This document shows, in pieces, positions 35,871 to 43,407 of a stretch of 64,000 nt of DNA. A program made the translations under genes and the position numbers. Location of the stretch: assembly GCF_900637655.1 (NCBI RefSeq), contig NZ_LR134384.1:2823501-2887500 (forward strand), read 5' to 3'. Below the pieces are notes generated by a model. It worked only from the letters and a program-made list of their open reading frames with translations, did no database searches and had not been told where the DNA came from. Within the stretch, counting starts at the first letter, position 1, and each line of letters opens with the position of its first letter. Source of the DNA: Segatella oris. Lineage in GTDB: Bacteria; Bacteroidota; Bacteroidia; Bacteroidales; Bacteroidaceae.

Positions 35871-37094
35871 TTAAAGTGACACGTTTTCCATGACCTTTGC
35901 CGTTGCTCCGGCTCTGCTTTTCACGAAAGCTCCTGCATTTTCTCCCGCATTCTGCAGGAAAGAGGCATCGGTTTCAAAGCGCATCATGAGGTCACGGAAA
36001 CTCTGATAATCGTTGATTTCAAAGCCTCCCTGAACCAACATCAGGCCTTGAGCCTCTTGGAAATGCTTGTTGTTTGGCCCGAAAACGACAGGAATATCCC
36101 ATACGGCAGCCTCCAACACATTATGAATGCCGACACCGAAGCCGCCACCCACATAGGAAACTGTACCGTAATGATAGATTGAAGAGAGCAGTCCGAAGCA
36201 GTCGATAATCAGTACTTCAGCATCTTTCACATTATCTTCTGTGGCCTCAGTGTAGCGAACGACACGCCTCCCTTTCAATAATTCGAAGATTTGTGAAAGG
36301 TGTTCATCGCTGATAACGTGTGGGGCAATGATGAGTTTCCAATCCTTATGAATGTCAAAGTATTTAATGAAAATCTCTTCATCGGGTAACCATGACGAAC
36401 CTGCCACAAAGACTTTCTGTGCATGGGCTGTGAACTGTTCTACTATCGGCAGCTGTTTGCTGGCCTCCTTGATTTGAAGAACGCGGTCGAAACGCGTGTC
36501 TCCGACAACATCAACATCGGTAATTCCCAACTTAGCCAACAGTGCTTTGCTCTCCATGTTCTGCACAAAGAAATGTGTGAAGCATTTCAATACGCGTCCA
36601 TACTGCCTGCCATACCATTGGAAAAATATCTGATCGGGACGGAAAATGCTGCTTACGCTGTAGGTGGGAACACCACGATGCTGCAGAATATGGAGGTAGT
36701 TGTACCAGAATTCATATTTGATGAAGAAAGCCATCACGGGTTTTACCGCGCGAAGGAAACGGCGTGCATTGCGTATAGTGTCTAAAGGAAGATAACAAAT
36801 GATGTCAGCTCCCTCGTAGTTTTTACGCACCTCATAGCCCGAAGGCGAAAAGAAAGTGAGCAGTATCTTATACTCCGGATGTGTTTCCCGCAAGTGTTCA
36901 ATCAGCGGACGACCTTGTTCAAACTCACCTAAAGAGGCGGCATGAAACCAGATATAGCGGGCTTCAGGGTCTACTTTCTCTTTCAAGACCTTGACAGCCT
37001 GCCGTTCTCCGGCCCACATCTTCTTGACTTTCTTGTTGAAGAGGCTTGCAATGGCCACTCCAATCAAGTATAGATAGATTACGATATTGTACAC
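35871..37094 (-). CDS. waaA: 3-deoxy-D-manno-octulosonic acid (Kdo) transferase
   Basis: This 407-residue enzyme adds Kdo to lipid A precursor at the inner membrane. The start is GTG at 37,094; no in-frame ATG lies upstream and the membrane anchor (NIVIYLYLIGVAIASLFNKK) would be lost from a later start. RYIWFHAASLGEFEQGRPLI is the catalytic GT30 motif with the conserved Glu, and GGGFGVGIHNVLEAAVWDIP is the donor-binding region. It lies 39 bp after gltX and is probably co-transcribed with it. Confidence 0.92.
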   Translation of the reverse strand: MYNIVIYLYLIGVAIASLFNKKVKKMWAGERQAVKVLKEKVDPEARYIWFHAASLGEFEQGRPLIEHLRETHPEYKILLTFFSPSGYEVRKNYEGADIICYLPLDTIRNARRFLRAVKPVMAFFIKYEFWYNYLHILQHRGVPTYSVSSIFRPDQIFFQWYGRQYGRVLKCFTHFFVQNMESKALLAKLGITDVDVVGDTRFDRVLQIKEASKQLPIVEQFTAHAQKVFVAGSSWLPDEEIFIKYFDIHKDWKLIIAPHVISDEHLSQIFELLKGRRVVRYTEATEDNVKDAEVLIIDCFGLLSSIYHYGTVSYVGGGFGVGIHNVLEAAVWDIPVVFGPNNKHFQEAQGLMLVQGGFEINDYQSFRDLMMRFETDASFLQNAGENAGAFVKSRAGATAKVMENVSL

Positions 37095-37133
37095 GATGTT
37101 CTGTAGGTTTTGTCTGTCGTTGCTGTAACGCGC

Positions 37134-38651
37134 TTATTTCAACACTTCAATGGCTTTGCGCATGCGCTTCAAAGTCTCTTCCTTGCCTAAGAAAGCAGAG
37201 ATGTCAAACATGCCCGGTCCTTTGCCTATGCCCACCAAAGTCAATCGGAATGCGTTCATTACATCACCGAGTTTATAGCCTTTCTGTTCTACCCAGTTCA
37301 TCACTACATGCTCTTGACCTTCTACAGTGAAGTCTTCGATGCCTTCAAGCACGTCTGCCAATTCAGTCATCTGCTGTGCAGAATATTCCTTCCAGCGTTT
37401 CTTCACAGTCTTTTCGTCATATTCTGACGGTGCAATGAAGAAGAAAGCGCAAAGTTCCCAGAGTTCTTTCACGAAGTTGACGCGGTCTTTCATCATATGA
37501 ACTACCTGCGTGATACGCTCCATGGGCTCGTCAACGCCGTTGTTGGCCACGATAGGTGCGAAGAGCGCTGCAATCTCGTCATCGCTCTTCTTGAGGATAT
37601 ATTCGTGGTTGAACCATATTCCTTTCTGAAAGTCGAACTTCGCTCCGTGAAGTGAACACTTGCTGATGTCGAAGGCTTTCACGAGTTCTTCGAGGGTGAA
37701 AAGTTCTTGGTCAGTGCCTGGGTTCCAGCCCAATAGGGCCAAGAAATTGACTACTGCCTCGGGGAAATAACCGCTTTCACGGTATCCCGACGATATTTCT
37801 CCGGTCTTTGGATCATGCCATTCCAATGGGAAAACAGGGAAACCGAGTCGGTCTCCGTCGCGTTTGCTCAGCTTTCCTTTGCCTTCCGGTTTGAGCAACA
37901 GGGGCAGATGGGCAAACTTTGGCATAGTATCCGTCCAGCCGAATGCCTGATACAGCAACACATGAAGGGGTGCACTGGGCAGCCATTCCTCGCCTCTGAT
38001 GACGTGAGTGATTTCCATGAGGTGGTCATCTACGATGTTTGCCAAGTGATAGGTAGGCAATTCATCGGCACTCTTGTAGAGAACTTTGTCGTCGAGAATG
38101 TCACTCTTGACGATAACCTCACCGCGAATCATGTCGTTGACATGCACTTCTACGCCCGGTTCAATCTTGAAACGCACGGTATATTGTGTGCCGTCAGCAA
38201 TCAACTGATCCACTTCTGCCTTGGAAAGGGTCAGTGAATTACGCATTTGAAGACGCGTATGAGCATCATATTGGAAGTTCTTGATTTCGTTACGCTTGGC
38301 TTCCAATTCCTCGGGAGTATCGAAAGCAATGTAAGCTTTGCCTGCATCAAGAAGCTGTCCTACATACTTTTTGTAGATTTCACGACGTTCACTCTGACGG
38401 TAAGGGCCATGACTTCCACCGAAACTGACACCTTCATCAAACTTTATTCCAAGCCAACGGAATGACTCTATGATATATTCTTCGGCACCGGGAACAAAGC
38501 GATGAGAGTCGGTATCTTCTATTCTGAATACCAATTCGCCTCCATGCTGGCGTGCAAAAAGGTAATTATACAGGGCAGTTCGTACACCGCCGATATGCAA
38601 GGGACCTGTAGGACTGGGTGCAAAGCGCACTCTTACTTTTCTTTCTGACAT
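37134..38651 (-). CDS. gltX: glutamyl-tRNA synthetase
   Basis: The start is ATG 38,651 ([20 protein letters not shown]), giving 505 residues; a TTG at 38,663 would add four residues. The class I motifs are present: the HIGH-type HIGG in [13 protein letters not shown] and KLSKRDG (KMSKS type). It charges tRNA-Glu with glutamate. A -7 element lies just upstream, giving a leader of about 17-20 nt. It heads the gltX-waaA pair and is divergent from the HD gene. Confidence 0.95.
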   Translation of the reverse strand: MSERKVRVRFAPSPTGPLHIGGVRTALYNYLFARQHGGELVFRIEDTDSHRFVPGAEEYIIESFRWLGIKFDEGVSFGGSHGPYRQSERREIYKKYVGQLLDAGKAYIAFDTPEELEAKRNEIKNFQYDAHTRLQMRNSLTLSKAEVDQLIADGTQYTVRFKIEPGVEVHVNDMIRGEVIVKSDILDDKVLYKSADELPTYHLANIVDDHLMEITHVIRGEEWLPSAPLHVLLYQAFGWTDTMPKFAHLPLLLKPEGKGKLSKRDGDRLGFPVFPLEWHDPKTGEISSGYRESGYFPEAVVNFLALLGWNPGTDQELFTLEELVKAFDISKCSLHGAKFDFQKGIWFNHEYILKKSDDEIAALFAPIVANNGVDEPMERITQVVHMMKDRVNFVKELWELCAFFFIAPSEYDEKTVKKRWKEYSAQQMTELADVLEGIEDFTVEGQEHVVMNWVEQKGYKLGDVMNAFRLTLVGIGKGPGMFDISAFLGKEETLKRMRKAIEVLK

Positions 38652-38673
38652 ATCTTGAGACAATATTTTCGTG

Positions 38674-38681
38674 CAAAATTA
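38674..38681 (-). promoter_or_regulatory. -7 element for gltX
   Basis: The minus strand has TAATTTTG followed by CACG, a match to TAnnTTTG. The expected -33 region is A-rich without TTTG. The position fits the gltX ATG at 38,651 and rules against the longer TTG start. Confidence 0.5.
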
Positions 38682-38747
38682 ATATATTTTTTTCAGTTTT
38701 GAATATTTTTTTAGTATTTTCGCGTAGTAAACAATAAATCAAACAGT

Positions 38748-40811
38748 ATGGCATTCTTTGAGAGATACAAAAGTATCTACTGGCGTAACGTGGCTATACG
38801 CTTTACATTAATCTTGGTCACGGTGGCTCTTATCGTGTTTTTCATGCCGCGAAACAGGGGTGTGCAGCTACGTTATGACATTGGAAAACCATGGATGTAT
38901 GGCTCGTTTATTGCTAAGTTTGACTTCCCTGTCTATAAGACGGATGAAGCTGTGAAGGCTGAACAAGACTCGGCACTCAAGTCGTTTCAGCCTTATTATA
39001 ACTATGATGCCAAGCTCGAAAAGAGCGAAATCAAGCAGTTTTATCATGATTTCAGTGTCGGCATTGAAGGCATGCCGTCGGGCAGTGTGCACCGGATTGC
39101 CGAGCGTTTGCATCAGCTTTATCGCACGGGTATCATGTCTACGCCCGAATATAACGATTTGATGGCCGACTCAAGCAATATGATTCGCGTGGTGAGTGGC
39201 AAGGAAGCAAAGAGCACGAAAGTCAACATGCTCTATTCAACGATGTCGGCCTATGAGACAATTCTCCTTGATCCGGCACTCGTCCCCTATCGTTCCATTC
39301 TGCAACGCTGCAATCTGACAGACTATATTGCACCTAACCTCAGCTACGACAAGAAGCGTTGTGATGCCGAAAAATCCGATCTCTTAGGAAGTATCCCGCT
39401 TGCCAGTGGCATGGTGATGAGCGGTCAGAAGGTGATTGACCGTGGCGAAATCGTCAATGATTATACTTATCGTGTGCTGAGTTCCTTTGAGCGTGAGATG
39501 CAAAGACGTAATGCAACAGAGGCTGAAATCACGAATACACTCATCGGACAGATACTCTTTGTAACCATTCTCGTGACGCTGTTCACGATTTATCTGGCAC
39601 TTTTCCGCGATGACTATTTCCTCAAACCGCGCAGCATCCTGATGCTCTATGCCATGGTGTTCATCTTCCCAATATTGGTTTCTCTCATGATGAGCCACAG
39701 CATTTTCAGTGTCTATGTGCTCCCGTTCACGCTGGTTCCTATCTTCGTGCGTGTGTTTATGGATTCCCGCACGGCCTTTATCACCCATGCAGTGATGATA
39801 CTTATCTGTGCTGCAACAGTCAGATATCAGTATGAATTCATCATCATTCAGCTCGTTTCCGGCTTGATTGCTATCTACTCTCTGCGCGAACTCTCCAGTC
39901 GTGCACAGGTATTCAAGACGAGTCTGTTGGTCACTGTGGGCAGCATTCTTGTCTATATCTCGCTCCAACTGCTTCAAAGCAATGACCTTCTGAAATTGGA
40001 TCGCGACATGTATGTGTACTTCCTGGTCAATGGTGTGTTGCTGTTGTTGTCTTATCCGCTGATGTATCTCATCGAAAAGGCCTTTGGTTTCGTCTCCAAT
40101 GTGACGCTCATCGAACTGTCAAATACCAACAGAGGTCTGCTGCGCGACTTGAGTGAGATTGCTCCGGGCACCTTCCAACACTCTATCACCGTTGGAAACT
40201 TAGCTTCAGAGATAGCCAACCGCATCGGTGCCAACAGCTTGTTGGTGCGTACGGGCGCCCTTTATCACGACATAGGTAAGATGACCAACCCTGTATTCTT
40301 CACCGAAAATCAAGCCGGAGTGAACCCTCATGACCACATGAGTTATGAGGATAGTGCGAAGATTATCATCAGTCATGTGACTGAAGGCGTGAAAATGGCA
40401 GAGAAATACAACCTGCCAACCATCATCAAGGACTTCATTCTGACGCATCACGGGCGTGGAGTCACCAAATATTTCTATATCAAATATAAGAACGAACACC
40501 CCGATGAGGATATTGACATGGAGAAGTTCACCTATCCCGGGCCTAATCCTTTCACGCGCGAACAGGCCATTCTGATGATGGCCGACACGGTTGAAGCGGC
40601 CTCTCGCTCACTGAATGAATATACCGAGGAGAGCATCAGCCAGCTTGTCAATAAGCTCATCGACGGGCAGGTGGCCGATGGTTTCTTCACCGAATGTCCT
40701 ATCACGTTCCGCGATATCTCTTTGGCCAAGCAGCTTATCATTGCCCGCCTGATGGCCATTTATCACACACGAATTCAATATCCCGAGCTGAAAGGTGCTT
40801 CAAAGTCTTGA
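38748..40811 (+). CDS. 7TMR-HD family membrane phosphohydrolase (PgpH-like)
   Basis: This 687-residue protein has one N-terminal membrane segment, a large extracytoplasmic domain, about seven membrane segments (residues roughly 260-450), and a C-terminal HD domain. His507-Asp508 is the HD pair (ALYHDIGKMTNPVFF), preceded by FQHSITVGNLASEIANRIGA. The best-known member, Listeria PgpH, degrades cyclic di-AMP, so a similar role is likely here but not proven. It converges with the next gene at 14 bp. Confidence 0.88.
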   Translation: MAFFERYKSIYWRNVAIRFTLILVTVALIVFFMPRNRGVQLRYDIGKPWMYGSFIAKFDFPVYKTDEAVKAEQDSALKSFQPYYNYDAKLEKSEIKQFYHDFSVGIEGMPSGSVHRIAERLHQLYRTGIMSTPEYNDLMADSSNMIRVVSGKEAKSTKVNMLYSTMSAYETILLDPALVPYRSILQRCNLTDYIAPNLSYDKKRCDAEKSDLLGSIPLASGMVMSGQKVIDRGEIVNDYTYRVLSSFEREMQRRNATEAEITNTLIGQILFVTILVTLFTIYLALFRDDYFLKPRSILMLYAMVFIFPILVSLMMSHSIFSVYVLPFTLVPIFVRVFMDSRTAFITHAVMILICAATVRYQYEFIIIQLVSGLIAIYSLRELSSRAQVFKTSLLVTVGSILVYISLQLLQSNDLLKLDRDMYVYFLVNGVLLLLSYPLMYLIEKAFGFVSNVTLIELSNTNRGLLRDLSEIAPGTFQHSITVGNLASEIANRIGANSLLVRTGALYHDIGKMTNPVFFTENQAGVNPHDHMSYEDSAKIIISHVTEGVKMAEKYNLPTIIKDFILTHHGRGVTKYFYIKYKNEHPDEDIDMEKFTYPGPNPFTREQAILMMADTVEAASRSLNEYTEESISQLVNKLIDGQVADGFFTECPITFRDISLAKQLIIARLMAIYHTRIQYPELKGASKS

Positions 40812-40825
40812 AGAAAAACCTCTGG

Positions 40826-41398
40826 TCACCATATCCGCCAACATAGAAGCACTGCAGAAAAGAGGAACAGCAACATGCAGATGATGTCTATATGGCGGTT
40901 ATGTTGCTGATAATAGGTGTGGGGAGACATCAGCCTCACCGTGTCGTTCCAGGGCTTTATCATGGGCTTTGCGGCATAGTAGACTAATTTTTGCGTCTTC
41001 ATGTCTATCAGAAAGTAACCTTTCTTGCTATGTCCGAGCACGTAGTTGCCTGCCACCTGCACGGAGTCTACCTCTGAAGGCATTTCCTCAAAGGCTTTAT
41101 TGTCTTGAATACTATAATGACTGCCCTGCGGATCTGTCGTCCACAGGGTGTATTGTGAGTTCAGTTTGATGCCATAATAAGTGCCTATCCAGTCCTCGCC
41201 TTTCCATATATTGCTGAGCGCAAAGTAAAAAACGAGGAGTACAAACGTACCCAATACGCATTTGAGAAGTCTCATCATCAGTTTTTTCATACGCTCTTTT
41301 CCGTTGTGTCCAAAGGTCCATTCGTTCATTTCGCAGCCCTGCAGACTTTGCAACTCCAATGAGGTTTGACGACTGCGGACAATGTGTCTTTTCTTCAT
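40826..41398 (-). CDS. predicted membrane protein, unknown function
   Basis: This 190-residue frame has hydrophobic segments at about 40-62 (LLKCVLGTFVLLVFYFALSN) and at the C-terminus (IDIICMLLFLFSAVLLCWRI). The middle domain, about 110 residues, lies outside the membrane. The start is uncertain, because Met24 or Met36 would place the first segment at the N-terminus. I recognise no family. It lies 14 bp from the convergent 7TMR-HD gene, and array E lies 62 bp upstream, pointing toward it. Confidence 0.6.
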   Translation of the reverse strand: MKKRHIVRSRQTSLELQSLQGCEMNEWTFGHNGKERMKKLMMRLLKCVLGTFVLLVFYFALSNIWKGEDWIGTYYGIKLNSQYTLWTTDPQGSHYSIQDNKAFEEMPSEVDSVQVAGNYVLGHSKKGYFLIDMKTQKLVYYAAKPMIKPWNDTVRLMSPHTYYQQHNRHIDIICMLLFLFSAVLLCWRIW

Positions 41399-41745
41399 TC
41401 AAGCGGCATCAAATCATGCCTCTGAATGACTTCATTATCAATCCCTATTAAAGCGCTTTGCAATCAGCGTCAAATGAGCCTGTGACTTGACGCAGATTGC
41501 GATGTAATCTGACGCAGATTGCACGATGACTTGATGCAGATTGCGCGGTGATCTGACGCAAATGAGAAACTGACGGGCACAAGATTGTCTTTTGCTTTGT
41601 CTGTCCCTGTGTTGCATGCAGTATTCAGTCATGCTGCTTTTCCTGTTTCGACGATCCGTCTAAGCACTGGTCTTCACATGCACAATGCTTCTTTAGCTTA
41701 TACTTTTCACGTCCTCATGATGCATTATGAATTACGCGTCGTGCT
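41399..41745. other. intergenic region with array E
   Basis: This 347-bp region lies between the nitroreductase 3' end and the membrane-protein start. It holds array E (41,461-41,570). I see no clear promoter or gene; a short frame here (41,438-41,632, minus) is made of repeat sequence. Confidence 0.7.
41461..41570 (-). repeat. 22-bp repeat array E (5 units, reverse orientation)
   Basis: Units begin at 41,461, 41,483, 41,505, 41,527 and 41,549. On the plus strand most read TGACGCAGATTGC, so the array runs on the minus strand. There it ends GCTCATTTGACGC then TGATTGCAAAGCG. That end and its flank match the end of array D over 57 bp (46 identities by eye). A weak extra unit may lie at 41,439. 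Confidence 0.85.
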
Positions 41746-42273
41746 TTATTTAATCACGCGATAATAGTCTTTCTTCCTTGCTTTCACGGTTTTCGGACAT
41801 GAAGCAGGATAGCCTACAGACAGTGCACCGATGCCCATCAGCCCCTCGGGGAGTCCCCATTCGTGCATGAGTTGCCTGCCTTCAGCGGTTGCAAACATCT
41901 GTTCCTCACGGTTAATCCAGCAGCTGCCAAGGCCAATGGCATGGGCTGCAAGCATCATGTTGCCGAGCACTAAGCTGCCGTCGCGCGTGTTGTTGAACCA
42001 ATCCTGTGAGGCAAAGACAAAGATAAGGGTGGGCGCACCATAGTAGGGGTCGGACGTTACGCCCATTATTGCTGCATTCATTTCGCGCAGTTGCCGGCAT
42101 TGATGCTCGTTCTGCACGGCTACAATCCATGGATCTTGCAGCCCTTTTCCTGTTGCTGCCCACGTTCCTGCTTCGAGAATGGTCTGCAGTTCTTCGTCGG
42201 TAATCTGTTCATTTGTGAAGCGGCGGATGCTTCTGCGCTCGCGAATAGCTTTGATAACTTCGTTTTCTATCAT
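41746..42273 (-). CDS. nitroreductase family protein
   Basis: This 175-residue protein starts MIENEVIKAIRERRSIRRFT and has the FMN-binding RRSIR motif, the central AGTWAATGKGLQDPWIVAVQ segment and HAIGLGSCWI. These enzymes are FMN-dependent reductases acting on nitro compounds or quinones; the substrate is unknown. It lies 73 bp after the AlkZ-like gene on the same strand and is probably the last gene of that unit. Confidence 0.85.
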   Translation of the reverse strand: MIENEVIKAIRERRSIRRFTNEQITDEELQTILEAGTWAATGKGLQDPWIVAVQNEHQCRQLREMNAAIMGVTSDPYYGAPTLIFVFASQDWFNNTRDGSLVLGNMMLAAHAIGLGSCWINREEQMFATAEGRQLMHEWGLPEGLMGIGALSVGYPASCPKTVKARKKDYYRVIK

Positions 42274-42346
42274 GTTGTTGATTTTATGTTGTTGTATTGT
42301 TTGTGAGATTTCATTCCGTAATCAGCCCGAAGGCATGCTCCTTGTC

Positions 42347-43405
42347 TTAAAGTTTGCTGGTTGTAAAGTGTTGCTGAAACTGAGCAATGGCCTGTGAAAG
42401 ACGATTGAAATCGGGTTGTTGTTCCATGTTGAAAAAGGTGCATATGGGTGAGATAGTCCTTTTGTTTTCAAGTTTCCAATTGCCGATGGCTCTGCCGTTT
42501 TCAAGGATGAGGGGAAAGAATATGCCATTTTTGGTAAAGGCTTTTGGCGCATCTTCGGGTAGAATCACATCGTTGCGGTTGTTATAGGCAATGATATATT
42601 CATCGTAAGAAGGCAGCAGAAGCAGCTGCTTATTGGTGACTTTCCTATCGGTTTCATGCGCTGTCATATAGAATTCGTCGTTGGGTAGCGTTTGTCTTTG
42701 CAGTTCATTGCCTGCAAGGTGGATAGCCTTTCGTGCCTCTGTTATCGTCAATCCCGACCACCACAAGAAGTCATTGAAGCGTGCCGGACCATGACTTTGA
42801 AAGTATTTTCGAGCCAACAGTACTAGTGCTTCTTCATGAGAAGGCAACGCCTGTTGGGGTACCCAGTCGTCCATTAGCGTGTAGGTGTGCTGCCCGTTCT
42901 GCTGTTTCCCGCTGCAGACAATCCCTTCAATCTCGGCTTCTTGCAGGAGGGTTGTTATGAAATGCGGGTGGAGATTGTCCAACTCCTGCTTGAAATAATC
43001 CGTGATTTGCGGTCGTGTCAGGTGTTGACCGTACAGCAGTTGGGCAAGCTTGTCGAGGTGTTTTGTCCATGTTTGTCCTTCAGATATCAGTCTGGATGCC
43101 TTTTCCAATGTGCGGTATGCCTGTTTAAGTTTGCGGTAGGAAAGCTGGAGCATCCACCTGATGTCATGTGCGCTGACGATATGCCATGTGGGTCGAAGCA
43201 CATGAGTGCGCACGATTTTACCTTGGTCTATGGCTTTGTTTACTTGGTCGAGTGTGCCGTTCTTCGTGCGTAGGGCAATGGCCAGTTTAGCCATTTCAAG
43301 CTGTTGTGCCTGAACAGCTCCCAGCCATTCCACAACGTTTTCGGGCTTTTGAAAGCGTTGGTCCACCAGTTGTTGGTTGCGAAGTCGGATTTGATGTATT
43401 TGCAT
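42347..43405 (-). CDS. AlkZ-like winged-helix DNA glycosylase family protein
   Basis: This 352-residue protein matches the HTH_42 / YcaQ / AlkZ family: LRNQQLVDQRFQKPENVVEW, then LGAVQAQQLEMAKLAIALRT, and RTHVLRPTWHIVSAHDIRWM. The Gln-x-Gln pair (Gln32, Gln34) is at the place of the catalytic motif of Streptomyces AlkZ, whose family unhooks bulky or crosslinked DNA bases. Its start is 2 bp from the M16 peptidase stop, so the two are tightly linked. Confidence 0.82.
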   Translation of the reverse strand: MQIHQIRLRNQQLVDQRFQKPENVVEWLGAVQAQQLEMAKLAIALRTKNGTLDQVNKAIDQGKIVRTHVLRPTWHIVSAHDIRWMLQLSYRKLKQAYRTLEKASRLISEGQTWTKHLDKLAQLLYGQHLTRPQITDYFKQELDNLHPHFITTLLQEAEIEGIVCSGKQQNGQHTYTLMDDWVPQQALPSHEEALVLLARKYFQSHGPARFNDFLWWSGLTITEARKAIHLAGNELQRQTLPNDEFYMTAHETDRKVTNKQLLLLPSYDEYIIAYNNRNDVILPEDAPKAFTKNGIFFPLILENGRAIGNWKLENKRTISPICTFFNMEQQPDFNRLSQAIAQFQQHFTTSKL

Positions 43406-43407
43406 TC

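Noticed and set aside
37095..37133. waaA frame as a truncated gene because of the missing ATG
   Set aside because: GTG at 37,094 gives a full-length protein with an N-terminal membrane anchor; no truncation is needed.
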